64,000 nt of DNA, from assembly GCF_028389875.1 (NCBI RefSeq), contig NC_084666.1, forward strand, positions 27,622,308-27,686,307, given 5' to 3'. Below are positions 1-9,638 of this stretch, in pieces. A program made the translations under genes and the position numbers. The DNA is from Rhea pennata (Eukaryota > Chordata > Aves > Rheiformes > Rheidae). The notes below the pieces were generated by a model. The model made no database searches. It worked only from the letters and a program-made list of their open reading frames with translations, and was not told the origin of the DNA. How positions within the stretch are numbered: the first letter of the stretch is position 1; each line of letters begins with the position of its first letter.

Positions 1-2442
1 CTCCCTGAAAGACCATTTCCACATCTGTGAGAATGCTCAGGCAAATTAGTTTCTCTTCCGTAACTACCAACAATTGGGCTAATTAATGATAGCATGAAGA
101 ACTTGGATCCAGTTTTAGGAAATCTCCAAAACCTAATGTTTACCACTTTGCTCTGCATGCAAAAATCTTCATGAATTGTTATTTGTGGAAGTGTTGGAAT
201 ACGCCAGGAAAATTCAAAATTTGGCTAGCTTCCCAAGTCTGATTTTAAACATCACTTGCACCAGAATTAGAAATATTTTCACTGATTTGTGGTTTAAAAT
301 TCACATCTGTCAGACCTCTATGAGGCCTTCTGTTCTTAAAATAAAACGTGTGTTTCATTTAGATCCACGCGAAATCTAGATGATGAATCAGCTTCCATAA
401 AAAAATAAAAATAAATATTCTGCTGTTCATCAGAACGTGATATAGTTCTAACATTATCAAAACACTCTATACTTTCCATCTCTAAATAGTCCCATCCCCT
501 ATGGCATTTTCTTAATATGCTATATATTACTGAGTGACCCACTTTTAAGATGCAAGCCCTATTTGCCCTATGAATTTAGCAGCAAAAAAATGAATATAGG
601 GAAATTTTGATCTGGACAGCTGATTTTCATGACCACCCCACAAATACTGCTCTTAGTTATGTCAAAAAAGCAAGCTTGATCACTTGCAGAAGTTGGGGAG
701 GGTTTGCTTTATTTTGTTAAAAACTTCCGATCAAGTGAGGTGAAGGTAACTTTGATTGTAAGGAGGCACAGGCTGTAAGATAACTTTGGCTGAAGGTAAC
801 TATGAGTGTTATTTTTAAAAATAAAATATTTTTAATGTGTTACTTGGAAGTTCAAAACTCAAAAGTGAGTGGTTTATATTTTATAAAGGTCAACTATGGG
901 AAGAAACAAGAAGCAATATAATACCCAATCGGTCAAATATTCACCTAGAAGTTTTTTTCCTAGGTTGAAATCTGAGTTTTTTCCTCCCTATACCATTTAC
1001 TTCAAGATTACAGTTGTGAAAGTTCAAGGAGATACAATGATCTTTTTCTTTTGACAGCATTTTGTTGACAGTCGGTTAACATTTATTGGGGGAAAAAAAA
1101 AAGTCTACTCTTGCAAAATTATCCTTCAAAAGACAACTGCGTTAAAATAAAAATCAACAAACTATATGTCATACTACAGATTTAGTACATCTTTAATTTT
1201 GGAAATCTGATAATGCTCATAAAGCATCTTTGCTAGATGACTAATTAGTTGGCATTCAACCTAAAATGATGCCAAACATAGCACATCCCTTGTACACATG
1301 CAGAAGTATCTGTAACCTCTCTGCAGAGCAAAACTGCAAAAGGCCACTCATTCTAATGATTCCTCTGGGTGCTCTAAGAAGTTTAGCCTACTTCTCACTT
1401 AATATTAAAGCTAAGTTATAGAAGGCCTCATTTATAAAATAAACATACTCTAAATAATAAAATGTGATCAATGATGCCAGGTGTTCTCCTTTAATTATTA
1501 AGATCATGTATGAGCACTCTATGTGGAGTATGTTGGCATACATGTCAGTGCAGATGTGACACGTGTACAAAGAAAGTACTTGTAGGGGAGGAGGAAAGTA
1601 TTTTGCAGCATAAACCTACGCAAAAATCTCATTCAATCCTGGACGTGAAGCAGCCCATGAAATGCTCTTATTACCTTCACAGATCATGAGAGGGGATGTG
1701 TCTTAAAAAAAATACAATTTTTTTACTTTGAAATCTGTATTTTTAATAGTTTCATTCCAGATTTAAAAATAAAATAAAAGCTGAATTTATCTGGATTGTA
1801 TTACTGCTGGATTTTTGGTTCCAAGTCCCTACACAGTGACATCAAAACCAGTAAGGCATACTAAGCCCAGTTGTTCATCCAGCAGCACAAAAGTGCACCT
1901 TAACAACCTAAGGCATAAACAGGGCACAAAACCCCTACATTCAGGACACAGATCACGACAAATATAACCTCCTCCACTTCTACTTCCTCCACAGCAACCA
2001 TGTCTACTACTTCTAAATCAAAGCCAAAAACTGAGCAACTCTGGTTGAAGACCGGTGTGCTCGGGTACCTTTGGGTACCTCTCCTTTTCCCGTAACTCCC
2101 AGGGATGAACGCAGCAAGGAGCGGACTTCTTCTCGAGGCAGATGAGAAGACATTTGTTTCTGTTCGGACCTGGTCTATGGCACCTAGGGGACAAAAGCTG
2201 CCCAGAAGCAGAGCAGTCCGGACGTCAGGTGCGGGTTCTCCCCCCGTCTCCTGCCAGCGCACAGCGGCTTCCGAGCGCTCCTCAGCGCGCGGGCGGCCGC
2301 GCCGCGGCCAGCAGCGGGGCCGCCCGCGCCCGCGGGTGCCCCCCGCGCCCGGCTGCCCCCTCCCAGCGCCCGGGCGCCTCGCCCCGCGCCCCCACCCCAC
2401 CCCCGCACGACGGAGAGCGGGCACCGCGCACCGGGACCATAC
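1..2442 (-). other. GABRA4: GABRA4 intron 2 (5' part, runs off the left edge)
   Basis: This is the sequence downstream, in gene orientation, of the exon 2 splice donor at 2442-2441 (GTATGG on the minus strand). Exon 3 of an alpha subunit should be about 68 bp and encode the strongly conserved VTEVKTDIYVTSFGPVSD-type segment. I found no such exon on the minus strand, so it probably lies beyond position 1. The stretch 1-1900 is AT-rich with no recognisable gene. From about 2180 upward it passes into the CpG island. A weak exon-3-like segment at 2183-2135 is reported as a finding and not called as an exon. Confidence 0.8.
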
Positions 2443-2561
2443 CCCCAAATCCGGGGCGCAGCCTGTTGTCATAACCGTCCAGCAGGCTGTTCAGGATGCT
2501 TGTAAAATTCTCCGGCCACAATTTCTCCTCTTTTCTGCTCTGCCCTGGCGGCCCGGTGAGA
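2443..2561 (-). CDS. GABRA4: GABRA4 coding exon 2 (GABA-A receptor alpha-4, N-terminal extracellular segment)
   Basis: Exon of the alpha-4 subunit of the GABA-A receptor, a pentameric ligand-gated chloride channel of the Cys-loop family in neuronal plasma membranes. The exon is 119 bp. It has a TTTGCCTTGTAG acceptor just above 2561 and a GTATGG donor just below 2443. It completes a codon begun in exon 1 (TG|T, Cys), then encodes 39 residues including [20 protein letters not shown] and [10 protein letters not shown]. The KEEKL..ENFT run followed by [18 protein letters not shown] is, from my memory of the family, diagnostic of alpha-4; alpha-1, -3 and -5 have LG in place of FG. NFT is a possible N-glycosylation site. 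The exon ends in phase 1 (GGG G|gt), as expected for alpha subunits. The region belongs to the start of the extracellular domain. Only this N-terminal part of the gene is in the window. Confidence 0.95.
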
Positions 2562-2690
2562 CTACAAGGCAAAGGGGCGCGGGGTGAGCAGAGCCGCGGA
2601 GCGACCCCGCGGGGCTAGCGGGGAGCGGAGCGGAGCGGGCCGGGCCGGGCCGGGCCGGGCGGGAGGCGCCGCCGCGCCGCGGGTACTCAC
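2562..2690 (-). other. GABRA4: GABRA4 intron 1 (129 bp, GC-rich, GGGCC and GGAGC repeats)
   Basis: Very short intron between coding exons 1 and 2. The minus-strand donor is GTGAGTACC at 2690 and the acceptor TTGTAG ends at 2562. On the plus strand it contains three GGAGC units (2622-2636) directly followed by four GGGCC units (2637-2656) and GGGCGGG (2657-2663). In the GABRA4 transcript these read as GGCCC/GCTCC repeats. The G-rich strand could form a quadruplex. Splicing is inferred from the consensus sites and from restoration of an alpha-4-like protein frame across the join. Confidence 0.85.
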
Positions 2691-2773
2691 CACGTCGCCA
2701 GGCAGAGGCAGTGCAGGAGGGCGATGGAGAGCCCCGAGGACATGGCGATGGCTGGCTCCTTGGCAGAAACCAT
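2691..2773 (-). CDS. GABRA4: GABRA4 coding exon 1 (start codon and signal peptide)
   Basis: First coding exon of GABA-A receptor alpha-4. The start was chosen because the ATG at 2773 opens with MVSAKEPAIAMSSGLS, which closely matches the remembered mammalian alpha-4 start (MVSAKKVPAIAL...). It has a good initiation context (A at -3, G at +4). The 83 bp encode 27 residues plus two bases, ending in phase 2 at a GTGAGT donor. Residues 11-27 (MSSGLSIALLHCLCLAT) form the hydrophobic core of a signal peptide directing the subunit to the ER, and the Cys created at the splice junction aligns with the AVCL of mammalian alpha-4. A second, out-of-frame ATG lies 13 nt upstream. The gene points away from GABRB1, about 17 kb to the right. 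Confidence 0.95.
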
Positions 2774-2825
2774 CTTTGCATGCCATACTTCACGCCTGGG
2801 CACGTTAAACGCCTCGTCCGGAGGA

Positions 2826-2841
2826 GGGGGGGGGGGGGGGG
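2826..2841 (+). repeat. G16 homopolymer in the GABRA4 leader region
   Basis: A run of 16 G on the plus strand, C16 on the GABRA4 transcript strand, 53-68 nt upstream of the GABRA4 start codon. It is likely unstable in length and prone to sequencing error, so its exact size should be treated with care. Confidence 0.8.
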
Positions 2842-2896
2842 AGCCCCGCGGCGCGGCTCGGCGGCAGGGCGGGGGCGGCGGCAGCCCCCGGCGGCC

Positions 2897-2902
2897 CTAC
2901 AT
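2897..2902 (-). promoter_or_regulatory. Start-stop element ATGTAG upstream of GABRA4
   Basis: On the minus strand the first ATG upstream of the two starts at 2773 and 2786 is immediately followed by TAG, giving a one-codon start-stop element 129 nt above the main start, with G at -3. It can matter only if transcription begins above 2902, which cannot be seen from sequence alone. Confidence 0.3.
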
Positions 2903-3037
2903 CCCGCGGCGCCCGCCCGCCAGGCGCCCGGCCACGGCGGCGGGAGGCGCAAGTTTGCCCGCGCCGTTAACTCTCTCGGGGGCAACAGGCGCCCGTCCGC
3001 GTCCGCGTCCGCGTCCCCGCCCCCGCCCGCCCACACG

Positions 3038-3059
3038 CCGCCCCGCCCCGCCCCGCCCC
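3038..3059 (-). promoter_or_regulatory. Four overlapping GC boxes (Sp1-type)
   Basis: CCGCCCC occurs at 3038, 3043, 3048 and 3053 in a 5-bp register, giving GGGGCGG on the minus strand, about 265-285 bp above the GABRA4 start codon. This is the clearest promoter motif in the island. Confidence 0.6.
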
Positions 3060-3200
3060 AGGAGGGGCCCGGGCGCCGCACGCGGCCGCCGGCTCCTCCC
3101 CGCGCTGCTGCCCGCCCGGGCGGGAGCAGGGCAGAGGGCGGCGGCGGCCCCGCCCCCACCCCCGGCGGGCGGTGCGCGAGGGGTTAAAAGCGACCGTTAG

Positions 3201-3480
3201 TTCTGCCCTGTGGGGGTGGTGCTGCGGCTGTGGGGAGGGGGCGTCGCTCCGCTGGCAGCGGCGCCGCGGGTGGGGGGTGCGTGGGGGTGTCTGCGTGGGC
3301 CGTGAGTCTGCGTGTGGGGCGGGGGGCGGTATGCGTGGGGAGCGCGTGTGCTGCGTGGAGTGGGGTGTGCGTCAGGGTGGGAGCGCGGGGGATCTGGTGC
3401 TGCTCGCGGTGATTAAGTCTCCGTTTGTCTCCGTCGCTTCTCCCTGCGGGGGAAGGAAGACCAAGAGCGGGTGGGTGGAG
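3201..3480. other. G-rich outer flank of the GABRA4 CpG island
   Basis: Strongly G-rich on the plus strand, with many runs of three to six G (for example 3208-3241 and 3269-3289) separated by short GT spacers, which are possible G-quadruplex motifs. The GTGTG-rich wording gives open frames on both strands with highly biased composition, but nothing in them resembles a protein. Confidence 0.5.
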
Positions 3481-6400
3481 AAGCCCGGAGTGGAGGAAGG
3501 AGGCTTCGGGGAGGCTCCCTCCGCCCCAGCTCATGGTGTGGAGGGCCTGTGCGGAGCACACCCAAACGGAGGGGAGCCAGCGGGTTATCCCGGGCTGCTA
3601 GGCGCTGAAATGCCGGAACAGCGTGACAGGTTTTGTGTCTTTTTGTTTGTTTGTTTTTTCCTATAATTAGGAAGCCAGATTTGGTGACCCAAATAATTTC
3701 CATTATATGAGATACAATGGCTGCTGCAGCAATTACTGTAAAATCCGCTCAGAATTGTTGCTGTTTTGTTGGAGGATCTCAGGATGGTTGGGAGTGGAGG
3801 TGTATTTGGGAAAAGGGGAGAAAGGAAGGAAAGGGCTTTTTTTTCCCTCACAATATCTATTGACAATAAACAACTCATTCTTCTGATCAAATGTGCTGCA
3901 GAGTTGTTTAGATTTGGAAATCAGTGTGCGTGTCAATTTTAATGAGGATAGTGAAGTTCACTGTGCAGGAGTATATAGAGCAGGTCTTGTAATTGACTCC
4001 AAGTCTACAGATTCCAGACTACAGTACTGTCAATGCTGACATGAAAAGACTTTATTCATTACTTGCTACAGTGTCTCAACTACTAAAATGCCTGATTATC
4101 TGCAAAAGTACTCTATACTTGAAACCCTCCTGATTGTACTTGAGTTCATTCTAGCTAGGGTGCCCGTTGCTGATTCCTTTGAAAAATAATTAAAGCTGTG
4201 CTTGAAAGCCATTTAGCTTACTGATGCTGTTACCTTTGGAGAAACTCCATCTAGGTAGCCAGTTATGCTTCCTATTTTAAAAGCCCTATTTAGGCTTCTG
4301 CAAATTATTAGTCCGCTTTCTGATATTTTGTTAGGATGAAATGCAGACATTTCCCTTCATCACCTTCTTCCCACATACAACCAAGTGGTTTGTGTTCCTT
4401 AGTAGTTCCTTAAGTGGTTTGCAGGTTCCTTAGTAAGTAGCAGACACTGGAGATTAAGGTGGTATTATTGCTACAGCAAATACAGCATATTTGACCTATG
4501 GCTTTATCCCCTCTGAATTCATTTTTCCCTCAGCCTGAAAAAGATGTCTGATTGACCACTGTGAGTGATATGTAAACCCAGCCCTGGCCAAAGATAAGGA
4601 GCTGACCAACAAATCCATTGGCCTCTGGGTACTCCAGGCTTTCCTTCCTTATTTAAATCTCTGCCACTGTCATAGCTTTTGCTCCAAATTCTGCTAGATC
4701 CTCATCCCTAGTGCCTTACTGGAACAATGATTTTCTGCGGAAGCCTGACACGGGAGCCTGCCGAAGAACGGCGCACACGCTCTGTGCAGTGCTTACAAGC
4801 CCGGACAACAGAAGCAATACAGTGTCGCACAAAGGTCACTTAGCTCCATGCTGTAGGCGCAGCCTGTTTTGCACCACACACAGGTGAAAGCTCCGGCTCA
4901 CTGTTGTGACTACATTAGCAACTTGGGGTGGAATGGCAGCAGGGTGGATTAGGAGGTCTTCAGTGATCTAATTTCCCCATATAATGTAAGTTTTCAACTT
5001 TTCAACTTCTATAAACAGATGTAATTTCGCTGGACTAGTCTTCTCTTATAGCATGGACTGTGCCAAGAGGATACTTACAACTGTCCTCCAGCAAAAGGAA
5101 TCTCTAGCTTTGCTGTCTCTTGCAAGGAAAAGTAGATCATTGTTGCAGAACTTTAAAGATACTTTTAAATGAGATTATCTGATCTAGGGATACCTCAGAA
5201 AAGCTTTGATGGCAGAAGCAAAACTCACAAAATTAAAGCAAAGATAATAGATGGTAATTCAGAATTGAGAAGAATTCTCCTGACTTGTGACAGGCACAGA
5301 ACAAAACCCTGATCTACAGCACCACCACTTACAGCAGCTGCTGTGGAAAGAGGCCAAGAAAGTCCTGGCAAAGCTGGGGACACCCTTGGGTTTAGATTGT
5401 TTTATTACGTGCTGCATATGCACTGACATCTGCCTGAACTGAAATGGAAAAGTTGAGTGGTATTCACCCAGTAATAATCTTCCCACACAAATGTCCTGAG
5501 AAATGTTGTTACACTACCTGCTCAAATCCATCCCCGGAGCCATAAGGAACATGGATTATGTAGGTCCAGTAGTTCCACTACAAGCAGAAATCAAAGAAAC
5601 TCACTCCATTAATGCCCCTTCCAGTGATTTTAGGAACTAAGCTGGTCTTTGCATAGCTGGTCTTTGAGTCTCAAATTTTTCAAAAGAGAAAGCTAATAAG
5701 ACAGATACCTGATTCCCATCTCTTCAGTAAAAGTAAAATTGGTTTCAAAGATTGGTAGATGCACCATGTCAAGGCATGAAGAAATAAGTACTCATGACAT
5801 CTAAGAAGATACCCAGGTTGTTAGGATGTTTTTGATAAGAAAACATAGTGCCTTTCTGTCACTTCCAGCTGCATGCTATATTGCTGCAGGACTAGGTGCC
5901 ATTTGGATACATTTACTCACCTGGAGAGCTAAAACTAAGAATAAACGAGAAATCACTTTCTCTAAAAAATGAGTTCAGGTAGTTCTCAAATTTATCTGCA
6001 GTTAATATTTCCCTTAGTACCTGCAGTGACTATGAAGAATTCAGTAAGATTACTACCAGAAACAGTGACTGCTTTCCTCAAACTCTGAATGACTGTATCA
6101 TTCGTATGTTACTAAAACTTTTACAAAACTAGGCTTAAAGGGAACATAAAACAGTGGAAAAGGACAGTAAATTGTATTGTAAGCAAGATGTCACTTCTGA
6201 ATACCTGCTTATGCATTTCAGTATATTCATTGCCCTGGCCACTTTTCAACATTTTTTGAGCTATATCTTTAGAAGTTTTCTAGGTTCTTTTCTAATATAT
6301 TTGTGACATAGGAGAACTCCCAGGATGCTTGCTTGTACCTTGCTTGCTAGCTATACACTGATTTTAAAAAATCACTTCAATTGGTCTTTGATCACTTCAA

Positions 6401-9297
6401 AGAATTTCTGTGTAATCTCTCTAAAAGAACTGATGATGACTCCAAGAAGGTTTTAGTGCTCATATGCTGGATTGATTGTTCCTGAAAGATGTTTGGGGAA
6501 TTCAGGATTTTCGCAGCTTCTCCAGCTTTTACCATCATTTCTTCCAAGATTTCTCCCAAGAAGTCTCAGTCATCATGGACTTGTAAGGAAGGGTCTATTT
6601 TTGCCTGGCACCAGATACTCAGAATGCGTTTGAAAATCATAAAAAGACTTCTTTTGCTGACGCTGGGCAGAGAAGATTTGTGATGCAGCAGATACTCTGA
6701 CCATGCCCCAAGAGCAGTCTTACCCAAAACTATGGGTCTTCAAGGATAGCTTCATCATTTTTTATTCACCAAAACACAGAGAGAAGCAGAAAAGTTCTTT
6801 ATCACTCTTCCCATTTCTGCTTTATCATCACATGTAAAGGGGAATAAAAAGAAAGTCAATACTTTTCTAGAGGAAGGTATTATCTAGCCTTTCATTTTTT
6901 GTAAACCGTAGGCTATGCCAACATTACAGATTATATTGGTAAATTATAGGTTACATCCTCTTTCCTAGCAGATTTCATTAGACAGCTGATTTTGACATGG
7001 TTTAGTCCTGTCATCAAATCCATGAAGAGAGCCAAGCCCATATGGAAAAGACTCAGAAAATCTTTAAGGCCCAACTATAAATTACATACTTAAGCGCCTT
7101 TAGCTCTTAGGAAACAGATGAAATAAAAATTGGGTTGCTGCCAAGCACCTACAGGTTTCTTTATCTAAAAAGCTAAATCATTGATTTCTTGGACTTTTTA
7201 CAATTTCTGCTCATATCTGTACAATTTCTTAAAATCTCAATCAAATGGCCTGTTTTTACATACATCCTTTTCAAAGACCAGTGGTAGAAAATCTATTCCT
7301 TGGGCAATTTATGCCCCAGTCCTACTTTTGGTAGATGACCAAGAAAAAATACAGATATCTCCTTTATACAGTTACTTTTAAAATCTTTTACTCCCATCCC
7401 TGCTCCTCTATCATGTCCCCATATATTGGAAAGATCTTGGGAACCTACAGAAAATACACCTGCCTTTACACCTTGACTTTATCCAGACTTTCATCAGGAG
7501 TTCAGAACAAGCCCCAAATATCCATACAAAGAGGAGCTCTCTATCACTGGGAAAGCCAGTGTACTCTGGGCCATGATCACACCCTTGACTCTACCACTGT
7601 GTTTAAGCACTCTGTATTTGGCATATATTGACTGCAATTTAAGTCCTGCTCTGGGATCTGTAAGATAGCTGTTTAAGCTCTTTCCTGCTGTTCTTCCAGT
7701 CCAACTTTTAGTCCTGCCCTTAGGAGTTTTCTTTCAAGCTGGCACCAGCTCTTTACTTCAATATCTGATCATGAAGTTTTACCTCCAGATTTTAACAGGA
7801 TCCCATTGCATTGGTAATGGTTTGCATTGTTTGCCTGGTTTGCACTGTGGTTTGCAGTGGCAAACACACATGTTACCAGATGTAGTTCCTGTTCTCAAGA
7901 TCTTAAAATCTAGATTGATAAGGCATATAAGGACTAAGCACAAGGAAGTACTGTTATTTCTGTTTTGCTGGGAACTGAGACACAAAAAGCGATGTCCCAG
8001 CACCTGGTCGGAAATTTGCTGCAGAACAGGAACTTAATTGCAGTCTGCTTGCTACATCCCAGTCCAGTTCTTTAATTACCACCTCATCTGTCCTCTCAAA
8101 GCACAGCATAAGCTCTGTGTAAAATTGTCTTCAGCTGACCCAGCTTTACTTCACTTCCACGGCCAGAATTCCTACTAAACTGTAGGAACTGGACCTGTAC
8201 TTAGTCCTGTGTATATAACAAGGAAGGTATTTACAAGACTGTGCTACAGTAGCATAGTTACGCTGTTTTAACACACACGTTCTCGATACCTTGGAATACA
8301 GCTAGATAACTCTTTGAGTACCATATATGTATTTATATATACATACTGCAGTTGCTGATCGTGATAGGATTTATGCAGATTCTCCTTATGATTGCTACGT
8401 GGATGTTTAAGAAGGTAAACTGTGAGTTTCATATTTAAAGGTACCTCTACTCTGCCCATTGCATTAGAAAAAATGAAGAAGTACTCACTGCAAGAACTGC
8501 CAGTTTGGGACAAAAATGTTCTCCACCAGACAGTATTACAGAATTTCTGTGCCTACATCTCTCATTTTTCATCTGTTCTTACTGTTTCTCAGGCACACAC
8601 TTTCATATAATAGTGCCCCTTATTTTTATTTCCTATTCTTTTTACATCAACTTCTATTTTTTTAAGTTTTTGCAGGGAAATTATGTTGGCTCTTGTTTGT
8701 CTGCCCCTTCATCTCCATTGGGACAATATGTTTCCTGGAAACAGCAAAGGCTCAGCAGTTCATACTTCCCAGGATCCTGCCACCCTCAGCCTTGTTCTCT
8801 GGCAGATCACTTACTTACATAGGCATGGGGTCCTGTGCAGGGCCATCAGGGCAAATCCCAATGGCAGAGTGGAGAAACAAGTCTGAAACAGATCTGCTTC
8901 AGATCCTGAATCTCTCTCTAAGATGTGCTTCTCAATAAAATCCAGTAAGATCTCTATGTGTGAGGGAAAAATAGTAGAGATTTCTCTAAAAACAATATAA
9001 AGATACCTCTGTTTCATCTAGGTGGAGGACATAGCAGCCAGGATTATGGGGAGGAATCTGGGAAGCATCTATGCCACCTTCCTCTGTAAGGGCTACTAAA
9101 TTGAATGCAAAATGCATCAAAAACACTGGTTGCTCGGAGCAACAGCAGGAAGCCTTCAGCAGCTTTCAGACACCAAAGGCAGGCCGGAGAATAAGGTCGG
9201 GGGCTGGGAGCGCGAGGGCAAGGACAGCCCTTGGGGCTGACCTGGCTCAGAAGGGTGGAGGAGTAAGGCTGGCCGCTCACACTCATGGGCCTCTTTC

Positions 9298-9321
9298 AGC
9301 TTTGTGCTTTCGCACAAAGCT
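9298..9321. repeat. Perfect hairpin, 10-bp arms, 4-base loop
   Basis: AGCTTTGTGC at 9298-9307 is repeated in inverted form at 9312-9321 around a TTTC loop. It lies in a GC-richer patch of the intergenic region, close to a second, larger inverted repeat at 9381-9431. Confidence 0.8.
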
Positions 9322-9380
9322 TTCTGCTCAGTCACCTGGTGTTCCATCCCACTGCTTGCACTGCTCCCAAAGGACTGAGA

Positions 9381-9431
9381 GAGCAGGAGCACCAGCAAGC
9401 CCCCTTGCTGGAAGCTCTGGTGTTCCTGCTC
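9381..9431. repeat. Inverted repeat with 15-bp arms and an alternative inner stem
   Basis: The arm 9381-9395 (GAGCAGGAGCACCAG) pairs with 9417-9431 with one mismatch, which would be a G-U pair in plus-strand RNA. Inside it CCAGCAAG (9392-9399) can instead pair with CTTGCTGG (9404-9411), so two competing folds are possible. Confidence 0.75.
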
Positions 9432-9619
9432 ATTATGCTTTTATTAAACTCAGAAATATGTGAGTCATAGGGCAGATGTCCGGGGAATGAGTTAAACATG
9501 TCACGGGAGCTGTAGGCCTCACTGCTGACTCACACTGAAGTCCATTGTGCCAGCTCCAGTGATTTTCTCCCTATCTTCATGGCACTTGGCTTGCACAGTC
9601 TCTCAAACGCTAGTAAATC

Positions 9620-9638
9620 TTTTTTTTTTTTTTTTTTT
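9620..9638. repeat. T19 tract
   Basis: Uninterrupted run of 19 T. No recognisable retroposon body is attached on the right-hand side. Confidence 0.85.

Larger units (their letters stand above)
2469..2786 (-). promoter_or_regulatory. Overlapping upstream ORF in the GABRA4 leader (62 codons when spliced)
   Basis: An ATG at 2786-2784 lies 13 nt upstream of the GABRA4 start in another frame. Its context is strong (A at -3, G at +4). Read through the predicted splice of exon 1 to exon 2, the frame runs 32 codons in exon 1 and 30 in exon 2, then stops at TGA (2471-2469), inside the alpha-4 coding sequence. Such overlapping uORFs usually lower main-ORF translation, which then depends on leaky scanning or on transcription starting downstream of the uATG. 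The sequence facts are direct; the regulatory role is inferred. The encoded peptide looks like an arbitrary alternative-frame product. Confidence 0.5.
2774..3200 (-). promoter_or_regulatory. GABRA4: GABRA4 promoter and 5' UTR in a CpG island
   Basis: Dense CpG DNA directly upstream of the GABRA4 start; the island extends over roughly 2180-3480. Four overlapping CCGCCCC units at 3038-3059 form GC boxes (GGGGCGG on the minus strand), with further C-rich Sp-type sequence at 3013-3031. There is also a run of GTCCGC units at 2995-3012 and a 16-base G run on the plus strand (2826-2841, C16 on the transcript strand). I see no TATA box at a suitable distance, which fits a GC-rich, dispersed-start promoter. 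Sp-family and Egr control of mammalian GABRA4 is known in the literature; binding here is inferred. Confidence 0.75.

Noticed and set aside
1900..2472. 190-codon minus-strand open frame running out of GABRA4 exon 2
   Set aside because: It is in a different frame from the alpha-4 protein in exon 2, its residues are those of GC-rich chance sequence followed by low-complexity Val/Glu, and it crosses the exon 2 donor. Only the short exon-3-like segment inside it was kept as a lead.
2491..3187. Long Pro/Arg/Gly/Ala-rich frames on both strands of the GABRA4 island (up to 222 codons)
   Set aside because: CpG islands lack AT-rich stop codons, so long frames arise by chance. They overlap the true exons out of frame and have no domain.
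9071..9463. 130-codon plus-strand frame in intergenic DNA
   Set aside because: No recognisable motif or clear splice structure; it lies in a locally GC-rich hairpin-containing patch where stops are scarce.
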